DNA of 64,000 nucleotides from the NCBI RefSeq assembly GCF_006937785.1, contig NZ_SJEE01000021.1:21027-85026 (forward strand). Reading direction: 5' to 3'. This DNA is from Pseudanabaena sp. UWO311 (GTDB taxonomy: Bacteria > Cyanobacteriota > Cyanobacteriia > Pseudanabaenales > Pseudanabaenaceae). Of the stretch, positions 24,394 to 33,237 are shown in pieces (position 1 is the first letter of the stretch; each line of letters opens with the position of its first letter). Position numbers and translations under genes: made by a program. The notes beneath the pieces are model-generated. The model saw nothing but the letters and a program-made list of their open reading frames with translations. It did no database searches and was not told the origin of the DNA.

Positions 24394-26697
24394 ATGGCAA
24401 TTAGATCTCGATTTAAGAACAGCTTGTGGAAATGGCGCGGGATTGCGATCGCTGCGCCGACAATTTCCCTATTGGTGATCGGGTTACGGCTAATTGGAGC
24501 ACTTGAATCGCTTGAATTAGCCATGCTCGATCAGTTTTTTCGATGGCGATCGTCTGAACCTACAGATCAACGGATCGTGATTATTGGCATTGATGAAGCT
24601 GATATACGCCAATACCAATGGCCGATTGATGACGCTTTATTGACAACGTTGTTAGATAAAGTCAGGCAACAAAAGCCGCGTGCGATCGGCTTAGATCTAG
24701 TTCGAGACAAAACAGATAATGCTGGCTATCCCCAATTAGAAAAACTATTTAAGACCACTCCTAATTTGATAGGAGCTTACAAAACATCTGATTTAGTTAC
24801 GTCAAATTTCTCGGTTTCAGACATTAAACCTCCGCCTGCGCTTGCCCAACTGGATCAAATTGGTGCAATCAATCTTGTCCACGATGGAGATGGTCGTCTT
24901 CGTCGTGGATTACTATCCTTGAGTTTACCTGATGGCAAAGTGGGGCTTAGTTTTGGTTTGCAACTAGCCTTACTCTATCTGGATGAGGAAAAAACTATTC
25001 CCCTTGAACAAATTGAGCAAGCTCTAAAGCCTCCAAAATTAAGAGCTAATGATGGTGGTTATAATCGAATTGACGTGGGAGGACATCAATTTATAATTAA
25101 TTACCGTCGATCACTTCAAGGTTTTCAGACTGTGCGAATGGCGGATGTATTGGAGGGGAAAATAGCACCAGATTTATTCCGCGATCGCATCGTGATGATT
25201 GGGGTAACTGCTGTAAGTATTAGGGATTGGTTTTTCACTCCTCTGGATGGTGGATTTGGCAGTACAAGAATTTTGACCGCAGGAATAGAAGTTCATTCTC
25301 AGATTGTGAGTCATATACTTAGCAGCACTCTTGATGGCAGAGCCACAATCCAGACATGGGATAAACCTTGGGAATGGCTGTGGATTTTTGGTTGGTCTTT
25401 AGCTGGTTCTTTTTTGATTTGGCAATGGCGGAACGTTAAGACTAGCAACCTAGACTTTCTGGTGATAGTTTTGCGATTGCCCATTGTCCTAGGGCTGACA
25501 TTAGGCTTAGTTGGTTCTTGTTTCATCGCCCTTAGCTATGGTTGGTGGTTGCCTTTTGTACCTGCGGCGATCGCGTTTATTGGTGGTGGGGTGATTGTCA
25601 CTAGCTATCTAGCAATTACGGCGGCGCAAATTCGCACTTACTTTAGCCGCTATTTAACCGATGCCGTAGTTAAAAGTTTATTAGAAACGCCTGAGGGTCT
25701 AAAGCTAGGGGGAGATCGCCGCAAAGTCACAATTCTCATGTGTGACCTGCGCGGCTTTTCCACAATTTCCGAAAAGATGCCTCCTGAAAAAGTAGTGGAA
25801 ATTCTCAATATTTTTCTTGGCACAATGACCGAGGCGATCGCGACTTACCAAGGCACGATTGATGAATTTATTGGCGATGCGATCTTAGTGCTATTTGGTG
25901 CGCCGATTTATCGTGAAGATGATGCGGTTCGGGCAGTAGCTAGTGCGATCGCTATGCAATTAGCCATGCGATCGGTGAATGAGAAACTCACTCAACAACA
26001 ACTCCCTGAAATCGCGATGGGAATCGGTATTAATACAGGTGAAGTCGTTGCTGGTAATATCGGTTCTCAATCTCGCGCTAAATATGCTGTAGTTGGTAAT
26101 CATGTGAATCTCACAGCGCGGATTGAATCCTATACTGTGGGTGGACAAATTTTAATATCGGAAGCTACTTACAAGGAAATTGAAGACATCGCTAAGATCA
26201 ACGGATCGATGGAAGTAGAACCTAAAGGCGTATCACATCCAATTTCCATCTACGATATTTGTGGTCTTGGTGGAATATATAATCTAGAACTTCCTTCTCT
26301 CAGCGACTCCTTACAATTGTTGCCAACTCCAATTCCAATCACCTATCGCATTTTAGAAGAGAAGCATTTAGGTACAGAAATGTTTGAGGGAGAGCTAAAG
26401 CAGCTATCTCCCTATGGGGCGGAGATTTTCTCTGATCACGATGTTCCTGAATTAACTAATCTCAAACTACATCTCCAGATCTATGACCAAGATCAGCAAC
26501 TAGAGATCGAAGGTGAAATCTATGCCAAAGTTTTAAAGCATCAGCACGAGCATCAAGTGATATCTGAGTCTCTACCGCCTGCGGTCGCAACAGACATTTC
26601 TGCAAAGCGATCGCAATTTACTCAACCTATTTATGTCCATTTTACTACAGTACCGAATAATCTCAAAGATTGGATTAGTCAGAAAACAAGTTGCTAA
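24394..26697 (+). CDS. CHASE2 sensor with class III nucleotide cyclase
   Basis: 767 residues from ATG 24394; the longer frame from 24277 runs through the DUF928 end and a hairpin and is unlikely. A first membrane helix (about 13-40) precedes an extracytoplasmic CHASE2 domain (about 45-320: RIVIIGIDEADI, GAINLVHDGDGRLRRGLL). Three hydrophobic helices follow (about 325-415), then the cyclase domain with metal aspartates Asp451 (CDLRGFS) and Asp495 (FIGDAILVLFG) and a VNLTARIES motif. The purine-specifying positions read Glu491 and Ala565 rather than Lys and Asp/Thr, which is more like guanylyl cyclases. A C-terminal extension after about residue 630 resembles no domain I can name. Confidence 0.9.
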   Translation: MAIRSRFKNSLWKWRGIAIAAPTISLLVIGLRLIGALESLELAMLDQFFRWRSSEPTDQRIVIIGIDEADIRQYQWPIDDALLTTLLDKVRQQKPRAIGLDLVRDKTDNAGYPQLEKLFKTTPNLIGAYKTSDLVTSNFSVSDIKPPPALAQLDQIGAINLVHDGDGRLRRGLLSLSLPDGKVGLSFGLQLALLYLDEEKTIPLEQIEQALKPPKLRANDGGYNRIDVGGHQFIINYRRSLQGFQTVRMADVLEGKIAPDLFRDRIVMIGVTAVSIRDWFFTPLDGGFGSTRILTAGIEVHSQIVSHILSSTLDGRATIQTWDKPWEWLWIFGWSLAGSFLIWQWRNVKTSNLDFLVIVLRLPIVLGLTLGLVGSCFIALSYGWWLPFVPAAIAFIGGGVIVTSYLAITAAQIRTYFSRYLTDAVVKSLLETPEGLKLGGDRRKVTILMCDLRGFSTISEKMPPEKVVEILNIFLGTMTEAIATYQGTIDEFIGDAILVLFGAPIYREDDAVRAVASAIAMQLAMRSVNEKLTQQQLPEIAMGIGINTGEVVAGNIGSQSRAKYAVVGNHVNLTARIESYTVGGQILISEATYKEIEDIAKINGSMEVEPKGVSHPISIYDICGLGGIYNLELPSLSDSLQLLPTPIPITYRILEEKHLGTEMFEGELKQLSPYGAEIFSDHDVPELTNLKLHLQIYDQDQQLEIEGEIYAKVLKHQHEHQVISESLPPAVATDISAKRSQFTQPIYVHFTTVPNNLKDWISQKTSC

Positions 26698-26739
26698 CCC
26701 AAAAGAAGGTTGCGGTGCGCCGCAACCTTCTTTTGGGTT
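26696..26739. terminator. 20-bp bidirectional inverted repeat
   Basis: Arms 26696-26715 and 26720-26739 pair perfectly around TGCG. It begins in the cyclase stop codon and ends 9 nt before the convergent GGDEF gene stop, so it probably serves both. Confidence 0.8.
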
Positions 26740-26747
26740 TTGGGAGA

Positions 26748-28004
26748 CTATCTAGCTAAGACAATGCGATTACGACCTCCCTGTTTGGCTTGGTATAAAG
26801 CTCTGTCTGCCAACGAAATTGGCACTTCCCAAGAAAGATCATCGTTAGGTACAACACAAGCCACACCGATACTTAAGGTGACGCGATCGCTTACTTGTGA
26901 TTCGGCGTGAATAAGATTGAGATCATAGATAATGGATATAATCCCCTCGGCAACTTTTTTTGCTCCTTCAATTGGGGTATGCGGTAATATCACAACAAAC
27001 TCTTCTCCACCATAGCGAGCTACCAAGTCTTGAGGACGCATTAGTAATTTACTAATACCTTGAGCAATTTGCCTTAAACATTCATCTCCAGCTAGATGTC
27101 CGTAATGATCGTTGTAGTTCTTAAAATAGTCTACATCCATAAGTATTAATGAAAGAGGTTGCTTCTCTTCCTGTAGTAGAATCCACTGTTGAAGCCAATA
27201 TTCATCAAAGCAACGACGGTTTGCCACCTGTGTTAAACCATCTATTGTTGCTAGACGCAGAAGCTTTAGATTAGCTGTCTCTAGCGCTGATGTCCGTTCA
27301 GCAATTTTCTTTTCTAAAGTAAACGCATATTCCTCAAGTTGAATTTGACTTTCCTGCAACTTCTCAAGAGCTTGTGCTAACTTGATTTTCTGATGTTCTA
27401 TTGTGATGATATCTCGATAAGCTCGAAGAGAAGCGAGCAAAGTTGTCAGTAGGTTCTGGCGAGTCAGATCTACCTTAAGTTTGTAATCGTTGATATCGTA
27501 ATTAAGTATGACAGAATCCTCAGGAGCCTCCCCAGAATTCCCTGTTCTCAAAACAATACGAATCTGATGATTATCTAACTCTTCGCGAATATACTTTACC
27601 AATCTCAGTCCTGCATCATTAGTTTCCATGACTACATCAAGAAGTATCAAGGCAGCGTCAGTATGTAGATTTATTAATTGCTTACATTCTTCTCCAGAAT
27701 ATGCCGAGACAAAAACTACTGGTTTGCTCTCAAATATAAGATTGTCAAGCGCTATTTGAGTTGCTCTATGCACATCAGGTTCATCATCAGCAATAATCAC
27801 TTTCCATCTATCTAAATTAATTTGTGTTTGATTTATTCCTAAATCAGGAGTATTTTCTATGTCTACGTAATCTTCGTCCATAAAAATGATTTCATCATCT
27901 TTATCGCTATCTTCATCGCTAGAAAGAAAAATATTTTGTTGTTGATTATTTAAGATGGTATTTTGAGGCTTATTAGAAGTTGACATGGTGGTAAATATAT
28001 GCAT
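26748..28004 (-). CDS. Response regulator with diguanylate cyclase (REC-coiled coil-GGDEF)
   Basis: 418 residues (start ATG 28004, or 27986 in frame). A Ser/Asp/Glu-rich N-terminus is followed by a receiver (VIIADDEPDVHRATQIAL near residue 70, phospho-Asp in ALILLDVVME near 120, Lys in NDYKLKVDLT), a coiled coil (EKLQESQIQLEEYAFTLEKKI), and a GGDEF domain with active site RYGGEEFVVILP. An RxxD inhibitory site (RPQD) lies five residues ahead of GGEEF, so c-di-GMP product inhibition is expected. It makes c-di-GMP on phosphorylation. It is 29 nt downstream of the kinase gene on the same strand, which is the likely phosphodonor. Confidence 0.92.
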   Translation of the reverse strand: MHIFTTMSTSNKPQNTILNNQQQNIFLSSDEDSDKDDEIIFMDEDYVDIENTPDLGINQTQINLDRWKVIIADDEPDVHRATQIALDNLIFESKPVVFVSAYSGEECKQLINLHTDAALILLDVVMETNDAGLRLVKYIREELDNHQIRIVLRTGNSGEAPEDSVILNYDINDYKLKVDLTRQNLLTTLLASLRAYRDIITIEHQKIKLAQALEKLQESQIQLEEYAFTLEKKIAERTSALETANLKLLRLATIDGLTQVANRRCFDEYWLQQWILLQEEKQPLSLILMDVDYFKNYNDHYGHLAGDECLRQIAQGISKLLMRPQDLVARYGGEEFVVILPHTPIEGAKKVAEGIISIIYDLNLIHAESQVSDRVTLSIGVACVVPNDDLSWEVPISLADRALYQAKQGGRNRIVLAR

Positions 28005-28033
28005 TTATTATGATTTAAAAACTACAACTAAAA

Positions 28034-29026
28034 TTATTTGAAAGCTTCTATAGAGACAGGTAATCTTACTGTAAATATTGTACCTTTTCCTAATTCACTT
28101 TCACAATCAATGCTGCCCTGAAGCTTTTGAGTTACTAAGTTATAGGTAATATGCAGCCCTAAACCTGTTCCACCTTTATCCCGCGCAGTAGTAAAGAATG
28201 GATCATAGATCCGACCAAATATTTCTGGATCGATCCCAGATCCATCATCTCTATATTGAATAATTACCTGATCGCTTTCTTGTTGAATATAAATACTAAT
28301 ATTCCCAATCTTATTAGGTAAATAAGCATGGAGGATAGAATTATTAATAAAGTTTGTTATTACTTGAGCTAGAGCCCCTGGATAGCTGTAGATTTGTATC
28401 GTATCATCTCCACTAATAGACACTTTCCATAAGTTCTGTTTAAATTGAGGTAAAATGCTTATAATTACTTCCTGTATATATTCTTTGACTTTAAAACTAC
28501 GTCTCTCAGAGCTAGATTGATCTACTGCAACCTGCTTAAAGCTCTGCACTAACTCCCCCGCACGATTTAAATTACTCAATATTAAACAGCTTACTTCTGT
28601 AGCAATTTCTAGATAATGCTTTAATAGTGATTTTTTTAAACATCCAGCTTCGATCAATGTGGACAACAATTGAGTTTCATCCCTTAGAGTAGAAGCTAGG
28701 GTGATACTTGTCCCAACTGGCGTATTGATTTCATGGGCAACACCAGCTACTAGTCCACCCAAAGCCGCCATTTTTTCTGCTTCAACTAATTTATTTTGCA
28801 TGAGTGACAAATTGGTTAACGTCTGCTCTAGATCATTACTCTTCATTTCGAGAATACTTTGATATTCTTGCAAGTCACAAATCACTTTTTTTAGCAAAGT
28901 TTCTTTGTTCCGATCAGCTGCTTCAAGCATAGAGCGATCAATCTCTGATCGCTCTAGTTTCTTTTTGAGAATGCGATTTTCTTTCTCTAAACTTTTGATT
29001 TTAGATGTGTAGTCTTCAACTTCCAT
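28034..29026 (-). CDS. Soluble histidine kinase with N-terminal coiled coil
   Basis: 330 residues, no membrane segment and no recognisable sensor domain. Residues 1-85 form a coiled coil (LEKENRILKKKLERSE). The H-box is GLVAGVAHEINTPVGTSI near residue 97. The N-box NFINNSILHAY, G1 YRDDGSGIDPE and G2 KGGTGLGLHITYN follow in order. Such sensorless kinases normally receive input from a partner protein. It sits between the FIST gene upstream and the REC-GGDEF gene downstream, on the same strand, suggesting a three-gene pathway. Two hairpins (29052-29129) separate it from the FIST gene. Confidence 0.9.
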   Translation of the reverse strand: MEVEDYTSKIKSLEKENRILKKKLERSEIDRSMLEAADRNKETLLKKVICDLQEYQSILEMKSNDLEQTLTNLSLMQNKLVEAEKMAALGGLVAGVAHEINTPVGTSITLASTLRDETQLLSTLIEAGCLKKSLLKHYLEIATEVSCLILSNLNRAGELVQSFKQVAVDQSSSERRSFKVKEYIQEVIISILPQFKQNLWKVSISGDDTIQIYSYPGALAQVITNFINNSILHAYLPNKIGNISIYIQQESDQVIIQYRDDGSGIDPEIFGRIYDPFFTTARDKGGTGLGLHITYNLVTQKLQGSIDCESELGKGTIFTVRLPVSIEAFK

Positions 29027-29051
29027 AGTTTTTTACTAGTTGTTTGGGTGA

Positions 29052-29078
29052 GATGCTCAGCGCTTCGCGCTAAGCATC
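29052..29078. repeat. 12-bp inverted repeat between FIST and kinase genes
   Basis: GATGCTCAGCGC pairs with its near-complement around TTC with one C-A mismatch. It is the first of two adjacent hairpins. Confidence 0.65.
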
Positions 29079-29090
29079 CTAATCTTTTAT

Positions 29091-29129
29091 AGTAATAGTG
29101 GGCGGCGCGAAGCGCCGCCCACTATTACT
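29091..29129. terminator. 18-bp perfect inverted repeat after the FIST gene
   Basis: Arms 29091-29108 and 29112-29129 pair perfectly around GAA (tip GGCGC-GAA-GCGCC). On the minus strand it lies just downstream of the FIST stop, so it may terminate or attenuate transcription before the kinase gene. Confidence 0.8.
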
Positions 29130-29132
29130 TAC

Positions 29133-30281
29133 TTAATGATTGCCAAGTAGCAAAGTTACAAAAGTTGTATTGTGGAAAAAAGATTGTCCATTTCCGCGCA
29201 ATGGAGAAATTTCTCCATGGGTATAGAATCCACAACAAGTCAAAACTTGCTTGAGCGAACCTGCGATCGCCCGATATTCTTCATTGGTTCTTGTACCCAA
29301 AATTTGTCTACGCCAAGCACAGGAGAAAAACAGCGCGGCTTCAGGTTCTTGCCCTGCATAATTAGCTTTTGCTTCAGCAAATGAGACCTGCGACGCAGCA
29401 ATAACATCTTCAAGTGATGTATAGGTAATTTGGACGCTCGAGTTTTCTGGGATATTGTCTGACACTGTAATGCTGCCTGTTTGCAGATCGTAAGCAATGG
29501 CTCCCCGCAGAAAAAACGTTTCTTCATTGGGAGGAAATACTGCTAGAGGATAAACATTATCAGGTTTATCAATATCAAGGTAATAGTGATAAAAATCTAA
29601 GGCAGGTTTGTGGTCAATTTCGTAAATGATATTTTTATCGACTTTAGTAACTAAGCTACGTTTGCCAATGGGTTGCCATCCACTAGCAGTTCCGTTAGAA
29701 AACAGAATATTTCCCGCAAATAGCAATGTCGCCACGGCATCGCTAAGCACTTCAGTTTTATAGAACTGGTAAGTACGTTTATACCGCCATTGGTCGGCAG
29801 TGGCTCCACCAAAGATTGGCAAGTTGCCGAGGGCTAATTCTAAGCCTTGCAAAATAGAGACGATACTGGTGGTAAGACTCTCAGTCACAGCAATACAAAA
29901 CTTGGCGGGTAGAGTAAGCTGCTGCTCAGCAGCCTCAACCGATTTGCGAGAGATTTCGATAGGATCTTCAGAAACATTTCGCCCAATGGATGCTCGAATT
30001 TCGATCTCGTCCGAACAGAAGAGCATTAAGGTTATCGAGTCTTGCTGAAATTCCAAGACTGAGGACACTTCACCATCAGTAGTACCGCCGATTAGTTCAA
30101 TATTGGGAAATGTCTCGTTAATACGTTGCAGAATTAAGCTATGTTCAAAATCGATCGCAGCAAACAAAATACCCGCTTGAGGTATTTCCCCATCAAGAGA
30201 TTGTTGGCATTGTTCTATGGTTTCGTTGATAGCTTCTAGACTATCAGGATCGTTACTATGACCTACAGCTACCTTGAACAT
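29133..30281 (-). CDS. FIST domain small-ligand sensor protein
   Basis: 382 residues with both halves of the FIST family. FIST-N covers about 15-200 (AGILFAAIDFEHSLILQRI, NIELIGGTTDGEVSS, LPIFGGATADQW), and FIST-C about 210-365 (KPALDFYHYYLDID, EETFFLRGAIAY, ALFFSCAWRRQILG, CGFYTHGEISP). FIST domains are predicted to bind small ligands such as amino acids, and FIST-C contains the conserved Cys-rich stretch. There is no output domain, so the signal is probably passed to the adjacent kinase (inference). Two hairpins lie downstream. Confidence 0.93.
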   Translation of the reverse strand: MFKVAVGHSNDPDSLEAINETIEQCQQSLDGEIPQAGILFAAIDFEHSLILQRINETFPNIELIGGTTDGEVSSVLEFQQDSITLMLFCSDEIEIRASIGRNVSEDPIEISRKSVEAAEQQLTLPAKFCIAVTESLTTSIVSILQGLELALGNLPIFGGATADQWRYKRTYQFYKTEVLSDAVATLLFAGNILFSNGTASGWQPIGKRSLVTKVDKNIIYEIDHKPALDFYHYYLDIDKPDNVYPLAVFPPNEETFFLRGAIAYDLQTGSITVSDNIPENSSVQITYTSLEDVIAASQVSFAEAKANYAGQEPEAALFFSCAWRRQILGTRTNEEYRAIAGSLKQVLTCCGFYTHGEISPLRGNGQSFFHNTTFVTLLLGNH

Positions 30282-30387
30282 ATTACTTACCTAAAATTTC
30301 TTGGTTCGGGTTTGATCGAAAATCACTGTAAACAGTGATCGCGATAATTGTGATGTCCACACTGACTATATTTTATGCGATATCCAC

Positions 30388-30436
30388 CCCAAACAATCAA
30401 ATGGTGTTGCTTCGCAACACCATTTGATTGTTTGGG
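30388..30436. repeat. 23-bp perfect inverted repeat
   Basis: Arms 30388-30410 and 30414-30436 pair without mismatch around TTC (tip GTTGC-TTC-GCAAC). It lies in the divergent space between the FIST gene and the DUF255 gene, where neither gene ends, so it is not a conventional terminator. Confidence 0.85.
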
Positions 30437-30539
30437 CTTAGGGCTCTATTACGTTGTTTTGCTTGGCGATATTTGTGAAACAAAGAGTTAGACTGTTTAC
30501 AATACCTTTACCCATTTTCGCAAAGTCAAATTTTGCCCT

Positions 30540-32588
30540 ATGCCCAATCGTCTCGCGCAATCGCAAAGTCTCTATCTCCGTAAACACGCTGATAACCCGA
30601 TTGATTGGTATCCTTGGGGCGATGAAGCCTTAGAAAAAGCGAGAACTGAAAACAAGCCAATCTTTTTGTCAATTGGTTACTCTAGCTGCCATTGGTGCAC
30701 TGTGATGGAGCATGAGGCATTTTCGGACACAGTAATTGCGGACTATATGAACGATCGCTTTGTGGCGATTAAGGTCGATCGCGAGGAGCGCCCTGACCTC
30801 GATAGCATCTATCTACAAGCGGTGCAGATTATGGGTGAAAGTGGTGGCTGGCCTCTAAATTTGTTTCTAGCTCCCGATGATTTGGTTCCATTTTATGGTG
30901 GGACATACTTCCCGATTGAGCCACGCTATGGACGACCAGGGTTCTTGCGAGTACTGCAATCAATTCTAGAAATCTATCACGATCGCAATCAAGATATTCA
31001 AGATTATAAAGAGCAAATAGTTCGTAATCTGCACCAAGTTAATAAACACACGCCCGTACCAATCATTAACGATGAAGTATTGGCAAATGGAATTGCTAAA
31101 TGTGCAGAAGTCGTCACTAATCGCGATTATGGAACTTGTTTTCCGATGATTCCCTATGCCAATTTTTTATTAAGAGCGAGTCGTTTTGAATCTTTAAAAC
31201 CTGAATCGAGCGACAATATCCTCAAAGATAAAGCCCAACAGCGTGGTTTATCTTTAGCTCTTGGCGGTATATTTGACCATGTGGCGGGGGGATGGCATCG
31301 CTATACTGTCGATCATACTTGGACAGTACCCCACTTTGAGAAGATGCTCTATGACAACGGTTTGATCATGGAATATCTGACTAATCTCTGGATGTCGGGA
31401 CTGAGAGAACCTGCGATCGCTCGTAGTTGTGAGCTAACTGCCATATGGCTCCAGCGCGAAATGCTTGCCGAAGAAGGATGCTTTTATGCTTCACAAGACG
31501 CAGATAGTGAAGGAAGAGAAGGAAAATTTTGGGTGTGGAGCTATTCGGAACTCAAAAAGAATTTTAGTGCGGCAGAACTTGACTTATTGGTTCAAGAATT
31601 TACGATTTCTGTGACTGGTAACTTTGAAGAAACCAATGTTTTGCAACGCAAAAAAAATGGTGAACTATCTCCAGAGGTTGAAACTTGTTTAACTAAACTA
31701 TTTCGACTACGTTACGGGGAATATTCACGCCCAACTGATGCATTTCCTGTGGCTCGAAGCCAAGCGGATATTCGCGAAATTGATTGGGAAGGGCGCGTAC
31801 CACCTGTGACAGACACCAAGGCAATCACAGCTTGGAATGCGCTGATGATTTCAGGCTTGGCAAATGCCTATCGTGCTTTTCAAAAGCCTATTTATAAACA
31901 ACTCGCAGTCAATGCAGCTAAGTTCATTCTCGAAAATCAATGGATTGAAGGGCGTTTACAACGGATTAATTATGAAGGTCAAGCTGCCGTAGTAGCCCAA
32001 TCAGAAGACTATGCTTTCTTGATTAAAGCGCTTCTCGATATGCATCAAGCTATTCCAGAAGAGGCACATTTTTATTTGCAACAAGCGATCGCAATTCAAG
32101 CTGAATTCGATCGCGATTTCTGGGATGCTCTATCTGGTGGTTATTTCAACACTACTAGCGAATCCAGCCAGCATTTGCTGTTACGAGAGCGCAACTATCA
32201 AGATAATGCTACGCCTTCACCCAATGGAATTGCGATCGCGAATCTTGTCCGCATTGCTAGCCTGACTGAAAAATTGGAATATCTTGACCGTGCTGAGTTA
32301 GCTCTCAAACGCTTTGGTCATGTAATTACGAATAGCCCTGTGGCTTGCCCTAGTCTGTTAGCTGCCTTTGACTGGTTCCGCAATCACACCCTTGTCCGTA
32401 CTATGCCTACGCAGTATGAATATCTGAATCGTCAATATCTGCCTGCGGTGATGTTACGCCTTGATAAACATTTACCAAATCCTGATGCGATCGCGATCGT
32501 TTGTCAGGGTTTAGCTTGTTTGGAGCCTGCCATGAGCGTAGAAATATGCGATCGGCAGCTATTACGAAGTACAACTAGGGTCAAATAA
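30540..32588 (+). CDS. Thioredoxin-fold DUF255/YyaL family protein
   Basis: 682 residues. The N-terminal thioredoxin-like DUF255 domain has [18 protein letters not shown] and the redox-type motif [11 protein letters not shown] near residue 50. The remainder is an alpha/alpha barrel like that of glycoside hydrolases and epimerases, with [16 protein letters not shown] and [10 protein letters not shown] near 240-270 and [14 protein letters not shown] near 425. The family includes bacterial YyaL and animal SPATA20. Its reaction is not established. No signal peptide is present, so it is cytoplasmic. The small gene at 32590 starts 1 nt after its stop, implying a shared transcript. Confidence 0.92.
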   Translation: MPNRLAQSQSLYLRKHADNPIDWYPWGDEALEKARTENKPIFLSIGYSSCHWCTVMEHEAFSDTVIADYMNDRFVAIKVDREERPDLDSIYLQAVQIMGESGGWPLNLFLAPDDLVPFYGGTYFPIEPRYGRPGFLRVLQSILEIYHDRNQDIQDYKEQIVRNLHQVNKHTPVPIINDEVLANGIAKCAEVVTNRDYGTCFPMIPYANFLLRASRFESLKPESSDNILKDKAQQRGLSLALGGIFDHVAGGWHRYTVDHTWTVPHFEKMLYDNGLIMEYLTNLWMSGLREPAIARSCELTAIWLQREMLAEEGCFYASQDADSEGREGKFWVWSYSELKKNFSAAELDLLVQEFTISVTGNFEETNVLQRKKNGELSPEVETCLTKLFRLRYGEYSRPTDAFPVARSQADIREIDWEGRVPPVTDTKAITAWNALMISGLANAYRAFQKPIYKQLAVNAAKFILENQWIEGRLQRINYEGQAAVVAQSEDYAFLIKALLDMHQAIPEEAHFYLQQAIAIQAEFDRDFWDALSGGYFNTTSESSQHLLLRERNYQDNATPSPNGIAIANLVRIASLTEKLEYLDRAELALKRFGHVITNSPVACPSLLAAFDWFRNHTLVRTMPTQYEYLNRQYLPAVMLRLDKHLPNPDAIAIVCQGLACLEPAMSVEICDRQLLRSTTRVK

Positions 32589-32589
32589 A

Positions 32590-32988
32590 ATGACCAATAA
32601 ATATTCGACTGACGAATTTAAAATAGATCAAATTGTTTGTATTGATTTCCCAAGAGATAGACGACGTGAGAAGTTGCACCTATTTGCAGAAGTGATCGAC
32701 AACATCCCTATCTCATCACGATGTTGGGCTAGACCACTTGCGATCGCAAGATCTAATCCCGAAAGTTTTGAATTAGAATTTTTGCATGATCTACGAGATG
32801 CAGCTCAATTGATTTTACCAACACACCTTTTTCGCTATGCTTTAGATACAGAAGTCATCCCCCTTCTTTCCGAATTATATAATCCAACACAGGAATTAAA
32901 ACGATCAGAGAATGCTCAAAGCATATTGTATCAATTCATCTCCGATCTTTACCAATTACGAGAATTAGACCAAAGAAAAATAAATTGA
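32590..32988 (+). CDS. Conserved hypothetical protein
   Basis: 132 residues, soluble and rich in charged residues. It begins one base after the DUF255 gene and is probably co-transcribed with it. Visible blocks are FKIDQIVCIDFPRDRRREKLHLFAEVID, a two-Arg RCWARPLAI stretch, and a helical C-terminus (LRDAAQLILPTHLFRYALD). I do not recognise a domain. No membrane segments or metal motifs. Confidence 0.6.
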   Translation: MTNKYSTDEFKIDQIVCIDFPRDRRREKLHLFAEVIDNIPISSRCWARPLAIARSNPESFELEFLHDLRDAAQLILPTHLFRYALDTEVIPLLSELYNPTQELKRSENAQSILYQFISDLYQLRELDQRKIN

Positions 32989-33167
32989 GTATTAATTCAG
33001 GTTTTACTAAAGTATCGAGAATACCTAGTTGCGATCGCTTAATATTATTTTTATGGCGTAATCCCCCCACTGCAAGCATCGTCTACAACTTATCTGTAAG
33101 AATATTTCAATAGATTATCTCTCAAAAAATTTATTGCGAATCAATTTGATTTTTGTCCAAATCCTGA

Positions 33168-33184
33168 TTTCATCTTGGTTTCAT
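33168..33184 (+). promoter_or_regulatory. CopR-like TTTCAT-N5-TTTCAT operator
   Basis: TTTCAT occurs at 33168-33173 and 33179-33184, an 11-bp direct-repeat period typical of OmpR-family regulators. I recall that copper-responsive CopR in Synechocystis uses this type of direct repeat; that recollection should be checked. It lies 54 bp before the RND gene's ATG at 33238, in a sensible promoter position. The regulator gene at 36996 is a candidate binder. This also argues against the alternative start at 33187. Confidence 0.6.
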
Positions 33185-33237
33185 AGTTGTATGCGAGAGT
33201 GAGATGCTACAGCTACTTACACTCGATAATTGACTTC

